Translations under genes and position numbers: made by a program
Notes under the pieces: generated by a model
Seen by the model: the letters and a program-made list of their open reading frames with translations, nothing else
Databases searched by the model: none
What the model was told of the DNA's origin: nothing
Shown here: positions 46,601-57,071 of the stretch, piece by piece
Layout of the letters: every line of letters starts with the position of its first letter
Numbering within the stretch: position 1 is the stretch's first letter
From: Carnegiea gigantea
Lineage: Eukaryota; Streptophyta; Magnoliopsida; Caryophyllales; Cactaceae
Direction of reading: 5' to 3'
NCBI GenBank assembly: GCA_029747015.1
Contig: JAKOGI010002396.1
Span: forward strand, 48,793 to 112,792
DNA length: 64,000 nt

Positions 46601-48860
46601 TACCATACAGATGTAGATCTTCTAGCACAGGTAGCTCCTCAATACTTTCAGGAATGTTGCATGTCATATTGTTATATCCTAATCCTAATATCTCAAGTTT
46701 TCACAATTCCCTAAATTGATGGGGATATTACTGTTAAACAATTGTTGGATAAATCGATCTCCTTAATGGATGAATGCCGTTATAGATATTACCCAGAAGA
46801 CTTCCAATCGAGCTATTGTCTTCTACTCTAATGATTTGAAGAAATGTAATGTTGAACATGACTTGCCATTGAAAGAAATTCAGTATAACAGTTACAAAAG
46901 AAGAGGCTTCGCACATAGAGGTAACCAATTTACCAAGAGAGATACCATTACCGAATAATTTTTTAAATCTTGGATTCCGATGACAAAAAGGGGATAAGAT
47001 TACACTATAATTTTTTTCAAGATGGCCGGAGGGGTGTGTGTGTGTTTTTTTTGGGGGGATCTCCTGGATAACCCGATATTGTATAGTAGTGTTGATTAAA
47101 GGGTTTAGTTTTAATCCAACAAAAATTAAAATACCCTTCTTATAATTCTTTTTTGTAATAGTTCTTGGCTAAAATACTAGACTTGAACACTCCCTCCAGC
47201 TCCCACAAAAAAGGCCTACTTGTGTTGGACTACTGCATGGATTTGTACTTTCTTTTTCACGCAAGCCCTAAGGAATGAATATATGTAGTAAATCAGTTTT
47301 AGACCAAATTCAAAATAACCCAATCAATTAGACGTTATGCTCAAACTTTTTAATTTTATCAGTGCAGGACAAACTCCACTTTCATACTTCAAGAGATTGC
47401 TCCAAACTGACAATATAAAGGGTCTTGAACATGCATATAAACTATGAAGTCGCTCCACCCTTTACCAATAAATTTTGATAATGTTATATACTAACACAAG
47501 GATAATACTACTTTAGGATAGTCAATGAGTCTAAAGCTTCAGTCATTGCTACATAAAGTGAATGCTAAAGGCTGGTACATGGCAAATCAGACTTCTGTCA
47601 ACATTGTTGGGTTGCATGGATGTAAAATTGTTTTATCAATTTCTCGACCCAAAAAATTGGAAGTCCTTTTTTAACACCTAATATATTGTAAACAGACCCT
47701 CGCTAAACTTGGTACAAACCTATTTGAGTAGAGACACAAATTGATCTAACTTTAACATCCAGTTGATAGGTTTATTTTTGACGAGATAGGATTAATGATT
47801 TATTATTTAGAAGTGTGGAATTAGCATGCACAGTTCATAGGGGATGTGTACTACTAGTACTAGGTATCAACAAAATAAATACCTCAGCTTGTAAGCCAGC
47901 TCATAATAATTAATCAAGCCTATGCTCTGTGTCTTGCTTAGAAAATTAAAATGTTCTGGTACAAATAATCATACCTGTTAATTGGTTACTCCCTAAATAT
48001 AGTTCTTCAAGCAAAGGAAGCTCTCCAATATTTTCAGGGATACTGCCTGTCAAATTATTACTTCCCAATGCTAGCAGTTGAAGGTTTCTACAATTACTTA
48101 TATTGATGGGGATTTTACCAGTTATATAATTGTAGGACAATCTTATGTCCTTAACGGATGCAAGGTTGTTGCAGAGATCATTCGGAAGACTTCCAATCAA
48201 CCGGTTGCGGCTGAGTCTAATGAATCGAAGAGATGAAATGTTGAAGATGGCGAAAGGAATCTTCCCTAGATCATTTAAATCAAAACATAGGAGTTACCGA
48301 TCATTACATAGAAATTTAGTTTGACAGTCATACAGCTTTTTCAAAATTTCATAAATCATAAACTTCAAATCATTACCTGTTAGATTGTTGGTTCCAATGT
48401 CCAAATGTTGAAGTTCTTGTAGCATCCCCAAAGTTGGGGGGATCTCCCCAGCTAAATTATTTACTCGCATGTCCATTACTTTTAGACGGCGAATATTACC
48501 CAGCTCAAAAGGCAGACTCCCATGGAATTTATTGTCGCTGATGTTGAGGAAACTAAGGAATGACAGATTACCGATTTCTGGAGGAATCGTTCCAACCAGA
48601 CCCATGCCATGAAGATCCAAGGCTGTGACTCTTCGATGGCGAACACCACAATGAACACCAAACCAATTACACACTGATGTGTTGGCTGTCCAGTTGTGGG
48701 TCAAGATGCCATCAGGGTCTTCAGTGATGCTCTCCTTCAAGGATAGCAGAGCATATTCATCGGTGAAATTGCTCGACTGTTGTTTCGCAGAGGTGAAACA
48801 TGAGAAACAAAACACATACAATGTTAAAATGAAAACATAGAGATAATAAGCTTTAGTCAT
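34602..48860 (-). CDS. LRR receptor-like Ser/Thr kinase, LRR-XII (Xa21/EFR-like), six exons, 1223 aa
   Basis: Exons on the minus strand: 48860-48377, 48265-47975, 38117-37827, 37749-37678, 37305-35164 and 34993-34602. The first four introns are phase 1, the summed length is 3672 nt, and it ends at a natural stop. Residues 1-25 are a signal peptide. An N-cap (DEYALLSLKESI, CNWFGVHC) and many LRRs follow, then a C-cap (GNPGLCGPP), a transmembrane helix near 868-889 and the kinase. Kinase motifs: GAGAFGSV 932-939, Lys953, Glu969, HRD 1046-1048, Asn1053, DFG from 1066, and APE split by the last intron. Such receptors sit in the plasma membrane and typically sense microbial ligands; the ligand here is unknown. 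Intron 2 as modelled is about 9.9 kb and holds three more copies of exons 3-4 that could be spliced in without a frame change. Confidence 0.8.
38400..38668 (-). pseudogene. dead LRR exon shared by all four units
   Basis: The minus strand reads ATGTTCAACATTGC, then VEDNSSIGSLLGNIYNGIHP, shifts near 38575, and resumes as LGLGYNNMTGNIPESIEELP then YLYGN after a second shift near 38510. The length and LRR register match the 291-bp exons, but the acceptor is poor, the donor after YGNQL is missing and two single-base shifts break it. Copies lie at about 41137-41405, 43872-44140 and 46608-46870. Confidence 0.6.
39647..42381 (-). repeat. receptor amplification unit 3
   Basis: It holds intact LRR exons 40853-40563 (291 bp) and 40485-40414 (72 bp), both with AG/GT borders and phase 1 at each end. 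A partial copy of the long exon starts at 40046 and reads GKLPRDVSSL, then hits TGA (Ser codon in the functional exon). A second stop follows LPNI near 39718, and the copy ends by truncation after NATKL. The unit is almost identical to unit 2. Confidence 0.8.
42382..45116 (-). repeat. receptor amplification unit 2
   Basis: LRR exons 43588-43298 (291 bp) and 43220-43149 (72 bp) are intact. The partial long exon shares the TGA in the SSLSL stretch with unit 3 but reads on through NIQLLLLNRNKLTG to NATKLSMNHAY and a stop. It shares nearly all substitutions with unit 3. Confidence 0.8.
45117..47840 (-). repeat. receptor amplification unit 1
   Basis: LRR exons 46328-46038 (291 bp) and 45960-45889 (72 bp) are intact. 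The partial long exon (from about 45541) lacks the TGA of units 2 and 3 and is open through NATKLSMNHT to a stop. It is the most diverged unit in its intronic part, with several private indels near 46350-46500 and 46890-47050. Confidence 0.8.
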
Positions 48861-48932
48861 GGTGCACTTAGTTATTGCAAGCTAAGCTTGGGAGAAATAT
48901 TGTAGAGCAATTTTTAATCAGTCTGCTGCCAT

Positions 48933-48940
48933 TATATAAT
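48933..48940 (-). promoter_or_regulatory. probable TATA box of the receptor kinase
   Basis: ATTATATA on the minus strand lies about 75 bp upstream of the ATG at 48860, a normal distance for a plant TATA box with a short leader. It is a motif call only. Confidence 0.45.
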
Positions 48941-49265
48941 AATAGAGTAGAGTTGAAACAGGAAGACTAATTTTAATTACTTTGAAGAAGATCTGCCCCG
49001 TCAAGCACTCTAGCCAATATGCCCCTCAAGCGCTCTAGCCAATCTGGAGTAAGAATTGAAATAGTGGGGTAGTGATATAGTGGACTCCAAGTCAGAGTCA
49101 AGGTCAAGGTCCTCCGTGACCCCAGGGGCCAACTTCAAGTCATTACCTGTTAGACCTAGCAACAGTCGACCTTTGGAGTCTTGTTTCCACTTTTCAGTAA
49201 TATTCACAGAAGCATCTCAAGTCCATCAATCGTTGTAAAATGGATAGCCTACCACATATTCAAGG
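48941..49265. other. upstream flank of the receptor gene
   Basis: A 19-base stretch near 49134-49153 (TCATTACCTGTTAGA) repeats the exon 1 donor region at 48369-48383, possibly a small duplication. No gene is supported; the frame at 49010-49207 has no known domain. Confidence 0.35.
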
Positions 49266-49885
49266 CCACAATATAGCACAAAGAAAGATGAAAAAGATAA
49301 AGATGGCTATTTAATGTTAGACAATTTTTTTTTTAGGGGAATTTAAAGGGGTTATATTAAACAACAATACAATACAATGTAATACAATTACAATACAATG
49401 AAAGATGGAGAATGAAACCTAAGACCTACACATGTTGAAGCGTTGAACTCTTAATTAGCATCTGACGTTAAGTCTAATTAATCACCCTAACGTGATCTGT
49501 CGTAGGGGAAAAAAAAAAAAAAAAGCTTCGAACAAAGTATAGTATTGAGGTGAGACTATACATATGACTTGTCCCATTGTCTATATTAATGGAATGGAGG
49601 GAATCTCCTTCAAGAGTAGTACGTAGTAACGTAGTGTTCCACTAGGCAGATCGGCTAAGGTCCTATTCCTTTCAACTATAAAATAAGAGGAGTTGTAATT
49701 GTAAATGGTAAGAAATAATAAAAACCTATAAGCTGTAACAAGTTACAAGAATATAGCACAAAGAAAAATGAAAAAGATAAAGATGGTTGTTTAATGTTAG
49801 ACAATCTTTTTTTTAGGGGAATTTAAATGGGTTAAAAAAAACAATACAATACAATACAATGTAATACAATTACAATACAATGAAA
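49266..49885. repeat. direct repeat of about 130 bp, copies 485 bp apart
   Basis: Copies at about 49272-49400 and 49752-49882 share ATAGCACAAAGAAA, TTTAATGTTAGACAAT, TTTTTAGGGGAATTTAAA and the CAATACAAT runs. It may be a duplication or the ends of a small element. No coding sequence is present. Confidence 0.65.
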
Positions 49886-50059
49886 AAAGAAAAAACACTG
49901 TTCATAATGCTCTGGCCCTCCCCCTCTTCCTTCTCAGGCTCCAGTAGCTCACGTGCATGCTCTGTTCCAATTTTGCTACCCATTAATCCCCAAATTAGAG
50001 AATTTCATCCCCATGAGGATAACGTAAATGTTGGAGCTGAATTAAATTGGGAGGGGTAT

Positions 50060-50100
50060 GAGAGAGAGAGAGAGATCGAGAGAGAGATAGAGAGAGAGAC
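50060..50100. repeat. (GA)n microsatellite
   Basis: GA steps interrupted twice by AT. The overlapping Glu/Arg-rich frames (plus) and Leu/Ser-rich frames (minus) are consequences of the repeat. Confidence 0.85.
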
Positions 50101-50689
50101 GAGTCATAGTCCCTGCAACGTGGATTACTGGGTTGTTGAGGAGAGAGGGGGACAAAAATCGTGCTCGTGGTAACCTGCAATTGAAGGTAAGCTTGCACTA
50201 AAGCAGCGGTTCAGATTTTCTCATCTGAGATCAACGGCACAGTCCAAATTTAATTATGATAGTTGAAAAAAATTTCAATTATGGTAGAATCTTTGCTAGT
50301 TATATTGGTATTTTTCTTTTATTTCCGAAATTTTACATTTGAACTGTGGAATTATTGTTGGTTTTTTTTTTTATATATATTTCCGATGTTTTACGTTTGA
50401 GTTTGTGGTTTCAATTTATTTCGTGTCTTCACGTTAAAAGATGTATAATACGGTCGCACAAGTGACAATGGGATTTACCCAATCCCGGCCCTCTTGTTTT
50501 TTTTTTAATAATCAAAACCCAACCCTTTTTTTTAATCAAAAGAACTAGGGATTTAGCCAAACCCAAGAGAGGGTGAGCAGCCGAAGATTACGGGATTTTG
50601 CACGCTTGTTGCTTGCTAATTAAGAGGCGATTGCTCAAGGATTATCAAAATTTCCTTAAAGCATGTACTTTTTTAGTTCAAAAGATGAA

Positions 50690-51094
50690 GGTCCTGTTCG
50701 GTAAAATTAACAGTTCAAATAGCATATAGTGATTCAGGTAGCGGATAGTGTTTCTAATTTAACTGTTAGCGGATAACTGTTTGGATGAACAGTTAAAATA
50801 AATGTGTCCGGTAAATTTAGCTTTTGGGTCAGCTGATTAATATAAATTGACATAAAAAGATATAGATAATTTCCAAGGATAAAATTTTCAAAGGATATTT
50901 TTGGCAAAAACATATGAAACGCTACTTTTGAATGCAAAACGTTAATACTATGAGCTTTTCAGAGACGCTGCTTAAAACGCTACTTGAAATGCTAGTCAAA
51001 ATCCTATGTTACCGAACACTAAAAATTACCTAATGGGTGCATTGATTTAGTCAAATTGCCAAGCGCTATCCAAAATACTGTTGCCGAACACGCC
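50690..51094. mobile_element. MITE, inverted relative of 19562-19990
   Basis: The ends read GGTCCTGTTCGGTAAAATT and, inverted, GGCGTGTTCGGCAACAG. TGAA occurs outside both ends and may be the target duplication. The interior is the reverse complement of 19562-19990. Confidence 0.65.
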
Positions 51095-52144
51095 TGAAGT
51101 CTCAAGTGGAAAGAAATTATAAGTAGTTAAAGGATGTAGAAGGAATTACTAGTGAACTAGAAAGGAAAAAACATTATAAGGAAAATAGTTGGAAAACTAA
51201 AAATAGCTTAAAAAATTAAAGGAAATTAAAAATAGTTGGAATGAGCTTGGAAAGAGATCGATATAAGTGTTAAAGTCAAAAACGACGTGCGTTAAGAGGC
51301 ATAGCCCTCGCCTCGTGCGTTTAATATGAAGAGATACAAATTCCTTTTTTGAGGGATTAATGGGGAGTTCAAAATTTTCATTATGTGCATGATTGCCTTA
51401 CGGGATACGTCTTCATTGAGCCTAATTGAATCTGACGTGCCTCCCTATTGTTTGATAACACTGATTTACGCCTATACAGAGGGCCCAATAAATTTGAACA
51501 ACTTCACTAAAAAGAGTTATGCACGTCAAGGTATCAATAAAACTAAAAACGTACACCTGTCGACTTCATTGTAAAATGCAAACCTTCCAATTTTTGATTA
51601 AAGACGTTGGGCCGATGGTTGTATCGGGTACCCACAACCACAGCTTGGGTCTGTCCCTCATTGCAACGCAAGTTCAAAATGTAAAGGGCAGATTATGAGA
51701 AAAAGGACAATGTTGTAAACTGCATGTTTATAAAGCCATGCAAATGCATATAATAAGCACATGTATTTCTAGATGGTCAATATGTAACGATTTCATTATT
51801 GTATATAGTTACATATAATTTGACAAGATACTAGTCATTATTGACATCATAATATTATTACTATCCCATTTTGTTTGTGACTATCTGAAACAATTTTGTG
51901 TCTTCTATCAAAAAAGAAAAAAATTGCGTGTTGCATTTCAATTGCAACTAATGGTTTTTGTTAAGCACAGTACAAGGAAATTAGGCAGCTCCTCTCGTAA
52001 GTGTTTTGCCTAAGTTGTCATCTATGAGAATATAAAGGAACTCTCTAAGAGGGGAAAGAAAAAGAAAACATACAAGTTGAACGAATACCACAATCATATT
52101 TTCGCTGCCTAGTCAGTTACCATGTTACCTTCTCAGTAGGTGTC
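51095..52144. other. gene-free stretch, nothing recognised
   Basis: No conserved protein, repeat family or RNA was recognised. The frame at 51383-51574 has no support beyond being open. Confidence 0.45.
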
Positions 52145-53000
52145 CTAGAAAATGCAATGCACATTAGAGGCGATTACATCTTGTGACAAAGTTTGAATCT
52201 GCAAAAGGCTGTGGATGTGGTCTTGAACAGCTTGAATAGTGATACTATTATTGGCTTCAACCACAAGATAATTATAGGCAGTCTGTACAGCAGCTCGAAG
52301 CCTATCATGCATAGTCGTTGCTTCTGCAACCAAAACTGGAGCACCCCAAAAACCACCTTGCCATTTGAATAAAGTGCCATGTACAATCTTGAAGAACAAA
52401 CCCTGGTGACGCACCACATGAAGAATGGGTGCCATCAAAATTGAGTCTGGTGTACCCTCTGCTGAAGATCTTCACTCAATGAGATTAGGGGTGGATCTGG
52501 TGCGATGGTGAAGCGCAGGAATGATGTAGGGAAGGATGAAAAGAACAGTGAGAACTACGTAATTTAATTTTCATTCAGCCCAATTGTATTTTGTCTTTAA
52601 TAAAGTACCCATAGGTTTGGGTACCACATGATTAAATATTATAACATTACGACTCTTCCAGATACTTCATAGGAAAGTCAATGTACGAATAAGAGAATTA
52701 TTTATGGTATACAAAGCATGTAGGCATTCTCGCACACAAGTAGTTGCTTCTGGAAAAGGACATGTGGGAAGCCACTTATGACTAGCTGCAAGATCCCAAC
52801 TTTTCTTCACCATAGGACATCTAGCAAAAAGTTGATCCACATCCTCAGTATCTGTGAGGAAGTTGTGCAAACTGGTCAAGCTGGAGTCCCTTACAGAGGA
52901 GAGCGCCACTCGAAATAAGTGCATTATGATACAGATGCCATAAGAAAATCTTAGTTTTAAGCATCATCACATCCAATTTTCAAATTCAGCAGAACTTTCA
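52145..53000 (-). pseudogene. 3' end of a LINE-type retrotransposon ORF2 (zinc-binding region and RNase H)
   Basis: Reading on the minus strand, 52924-52667 gives MHLFRVALSS, then TEDVDQLFARCPMVKKSW, like the region after reverse transcriptase in plant LINEs. Further down, 52438-52145 gives a segment with GGFWGAPVLVAEATTMHDRL, then YNYLVVEANNSITIQAVQDH, a plant RNase H-like domain in which Asp residues of the usual GDS motif are replaced. Frames between them are broken. The reverse transcriptase is absent, so this is a 5'-truncated dead copy. Confidence 0.6.
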
Positions 53001-54570
53001 GAAAGTTTGATTGTGGGTGATGTTGCTATGAGCCTTACTCTAAACGTTCATGAGTAAAACAAATGGACATCCACCAAAAAATTCAGTCTTTGGATCCTCA
53101 CTGGGGATTTCAAATTTGACTTTGAGATTATCCAACCCTTGCTTATAGGTGTATACCCCTTTCAAATTTCTAAGTTAGAGTATGTTCTTTTAAATTTATG
53201 ATAAGATTTATCGTTGCCTATTTCTGAAGCATACTAACTCATGCTAAAACATGTTAAATGGTGCTAAATAAATTTACATAATTAGGGACTAATTGTAATT
53301 AAGTATAGAATCATATTTATATAGTTGTGTAACTATTGTATGCATCCAAAATGAGCTCTTTTAAATTTGTATTTATTTATGTTGTGGTTTAATATTTTCA
53401 TTTTTCACTGAGTTGTATTTTATATGCTATGGTGTTCATAAATCAAATTTTAAATGATTTTTTAAAAATAATATCTATAATATACAAATAATTTGCGAAT
53501 ATATGTTTAGTTTGTAATTGCTATTATTAATAGAATAATTTCCTGTATCCTCAACAATGGATTGCAAAATTAATTCAATTTGAAAATAATTATATTAAAA
53601 ATATCTAGAACACACATTTTTGAGTAGTTGTTAGTAAACTAGAAGTTGAGATTACTAGTAGATGGTGTAGTAAATGATGGCAGTTGAATTCTCTACAATA
53701 AAATAATTTTCATTTATTATGGGTCGTTAGCAGGAGAACGGGATGGGATTTTTTCTTAAATCAAGAGATAGGGTAAAATTTAAATATAAGAATATATTGG
53801 ATATAAAAGATGATAGTAAAATTATTAATTTATGATTAGCAATTTTTTTAGAACTTTTTCTTTCAATTTTAGGTACATTCTTAAAATAAGTATGCAATTT
53901 TACATAATTTATGAAAATATATGTATTTATATCATATAAGAATTCATCAAATAATATGCATTTAATGAATATAACAATATTAATATTTTTTAATAATATA
54001 CTTTAAAAAAGTGCAACATTTTATTAATCACATAATGTAATTTTTTTTCAATTTTAAACAAATTTTACAATAATGATAATAAACGTATTTATATTATTAA
54101 TAAAATAAGTACAATTATTGATAAAGCATAGCCTTTTTGAATTTAATCATAGTCTAATCAATTAAATACTTTTACAAGTGCTAAATTGCATTGAATTACA
54201 CTTAATTGTGCTGAATTGTACTGAATGATACTGAATTACGCTTAACTGTGCTTAATTGTATAGAAATATAATGAATGTTGATGAGAAGTATTTACTATAA
54301 GTTGAAAAGAAGATGCCCTTAATTGTGTTTTTCATGTCATTTTGGCATGCATAATCTTTACATCTTCAATAAAAATTCCAATTTGTCTAAGGAGTATTTT
54401 TCTTAATTCCTAACCCTTTTTTTCTATCTTTATTAGATATGAAAGAATATGCATTTTGTTGACATAAAAGAAACACAAAATTCAATAAATAAATTTTAGC
54501 ATATCTTATATCATCGCTTAAGTGAATATTAAAGAAAGTAGAAATATTAATTTACCCATGCCAAGGTGTC
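53001..54570. repeat. AT-rich stretch with TGAATT-type short repeat
   Basis: At 54177-54270 a unit of about 11-12 bp (TTGCATTGAATTACACTTAA, TGCTGAATTGTACTGAATGA) is repeated about eight times. The rest is very AT-rich with no coding support. Confidence 0.5.
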
Positions 54571-54584
54571 ATTTTTAGATATGG

Positions 54585-55545
54585 CAAATCGGTCATTTGG
54601 TTCGGGTACGGGCCAAGTCATGTTTCGGGTTAAGTGACATTTCAAGTCAATTCGGTTTGGATCAACTTCGGATTAACTGATTTTTGGTCCAATTAGCTTG
54701 TTATGCAAAAATAAGCAATTTTGTAGAAACTTCAGGCTGGGTATGGTTCGGTTCGGGTAGGCCACTTCAGGTTTCGTGCCTCGGATTAGTTTTGCCAGTT
54801 AAAATCATTTTTGCCGCCTTCAACCAAGTGATAGATAATCGCGTAAAATGAAATGGGTCTTAAATATCTAATTTAAAACAAAATTCACGTCAAATATCAT
54901 TGCATCGGTATTCTTGTCACAATGTCACCTCTCTGATAATGTATTTTCTATAAAGACGATCTTGACCGTGAAGAAAAGCATCCATGACATTTGGTGGGTC
55001 AATAATATCACAACTCGAGAATATTCCCAGTTTCCTTAGCCCAATACTATGGTCTATCTTTCTCAATGACAGGAGCTCTTTACATAATCTTCATAAAATT
55101 AGTGTCAATTTTATTATGACTTATGTTCTATAGAAAATAGATACTTTCATAAAGTAAAAAGAAAGGGAATAGATCAAGTCACAACATATTGGTAAAAATT
55201 TCATAGAAAAAAAAAATTGTCATGTATCCTTACGATCTTAAAAAGTTATTTCTTGTAAAGATTACATGTACTTTTACCTTAAATGAGGCACTATCTAATT
55301 CTAAAAATGGAAAAATCTGACCCGACACGATAACACAACATGAAACTGACCCGAAGTTACTAAGAGAAACCCGAACCCAGCTTGAACCCAACCGATTTCG
55401 ACCTGATGTCGACATGATATGACCCTTTAGCGCGAAAACATGTTATCTTTCAATTTTAGGCAAATCTAAGTCATTTTTAAGGCCAATACGAAATCGACTC
55501 GTTTATTAAATGGGTCGACCCGATCCGATCTATTTATCAGCTCTA
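54585..55545. repeat. two clusters of GGTTCGGGT / ACCCGA degenerate repeats
   Basis: Clusters lie at about 54595-54790 and 55315-55540 and read TTCGGTT, TTCGGGTACGGG, GACCCGACACG and similar. Such low-complexity text occurs in many plant genomes. The clusters have opposite orientation, and the stretch between them is ordinary AT-rich DNA. Confidence 0.5.
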
Positions 55546-55672
55546 TTTGATTCTCTTCCAGACAGCAGCACAAAAGCATCAAGAGTAATGCGACAATGGT
55601 TCAATATATCAATGATCAAATATAGCTGGAATCAATAAGCCCATCTATAAGTGAATAATAAAACCACCAATT

Positions 55673-55785
55673 ACCAAAGGAGTGGTCTAGTGGGCAGGAT
55701 CTATACTGCAAATCTGGGATTACAGACCCAATGGTGTGGTGCGACTCTGACTAAGCAAACTTTGGTTTTTTTTTTTTTTTTTTGG
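55673..55785 (+). mobile_element. possible SINE with poly(T) tail
   Basis: GGAGTGGTCTAGTGGGCAGG resembles a tRNA-like A box (TGGTCTAGTGG), followed by a weak B-box-like GGGATTACAGACCC and a T-run of 18 at the end. The size and T-tail fit plant SINEs of the Au type, but the B box is poor. Confidence 0.3.
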
Positions 55786-56028
55786 GAGAAGGGGACCACC
55801 AAAATGGGTGGTGAGTTTTAGAAAAGTAAAAAAATTACTTTACATGGCAGGCAAGTCTATAAACTTAGAACTATATAATAATTTGGGTCTAGTCGAGATG
55901 ACCCACCTTCCAACAAGGAAGTGTAGATTCACCAAAGACATGTGAAAATGTCCCTTATCGTTGTCCCCCCACCCCCTTCCCCCCTCGTCTTCCCTCATCT
56001 AAGGTGTTCCATGAGATATGGGCCCTTA

Positions 56029-56821
56029 GAGCATGTGCAATGGTGAGTCAAAAGTTTGGCTCATCAGCGAGAGCCTACATTCTCCACATTCATCCCATGA
56101 ACCAATTTTTTTGCTCACACGCTTTATCCTCTACAATGCAAAACTCACAATTTTGACTCATCATATAAAATGATACCAATAAAACACACAACTAAACATA
56201 TTTAATTAATTTTACTCTTTTATTTTGTTTTATTATATATTTATGTGAATAAGTAGTAAATAATAATTTATACATTTTTCAAAAAATTAAATGGTTAATT
56301 TATAGTAACAAAATTAATTTATGACATATGCATGTAGTAATTTCCATTAATACTAGTAGTGTATAAATGAAAATATCCAAATTGCTATAACTAATCTTTA
56401 TAATCTTTTCTCTTCTAAAAAAAACTTTACAAATCACAAATTCACAATATTCCACCCCCCCCAAAAAACTTTGTCACGACTTTCTCTCATCCGTTCATCT
56501 TCTTCCCCCCAGTCGATGACTTCTTCCATGTTTTTCTCAAATCAAAGATACCCAAAAAATAAAATTCCCTCCCTGTCTCAATCCCTTTCTCCTTCTTTCC
56601 TTCTCCATCAGATCTGGGTCCTTCTCTAACTTAAAAACAAAAAAGAGTAAACACACACGTATCACGTATGACTAGCTGGCAAAGAAAATAGGGGAGCGAG
56701 TGGCTCCCAGTCGCTGGCTCCCGAGCCCCGAGCTGCCATGCTTCGGCTGCACGCTGGACGAGTGGCTCGCTCGCTGATGGCCCCTTGATTTTGGCTTACT
56801 GGACTCCCGCTGCATAAGCTC
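56029..56821. mobile_element. PIF/Harbinger-like non-autonomous element, 793 bp, TTA target duplication
   Basis: The left end reads GAGCATGTGCAATGGTGAGT and the right end, inverted, reads GAGCTTATGCAGCGGGAGTC. TTA flanks both sides (56026-56028 and 56822-56824). The interior has no transposase. The GC-rich piece at 56690-56790 (GGCTCCCAGTCGCTGGCTCC) differs in composition from the AT-rich rest. Confidence 0.65.
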
Positions 56822-57071
56822 TTAGATGGACTTGCTTACCATTGTTTAAAAAATAAAAATAATCTAATCAAATAATGGCGAAAGAAGAAAAGAAGAATGA
56901 TCACCATAAGCTATCAATAATTAGTCCATTGCTTGTCTTGAAAGTACCCAAACAAACACAGTTCCCCAAGAAGGGATCCAAGCCGCCCTCTACTTCTTGA
57001 ATCAGCATATCCATGCTTACTATGTACAACTTAACTCCAGAAAGCAAGCATTCAGCAAGGGACGATTGAGT

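Larger units (their letters stand above)
36906..47840 (-). repeat. four-copy tandem amplification (about 2.735 kb unit) inside the receptor gene
   Basis: Units run 36906-39646, 39647-42381, 42382-45116 and 45117-47840, aligned by the word AGTTTGGTAGCATT at each left end. Every unit carries the 291-bp and 72-bp LRR exons, a frameshifted LRR exon and the start of the long LRR-kinase exon. Only the lowest-coordinate unit continues into the full kinase exon. The junction joins text like ATGCATGGTTCATA (compare 47826-47839) to LRR codons, as expected from repeated unequal exchange. Confidence 0.92.

Noticed and set aside
49880..50198. Glu/Arg-rich frame on plus and Ser/Leu-rich frame on minus
   Set aside because: Both are readings of the (GA)n microsatellite and lack any domain.
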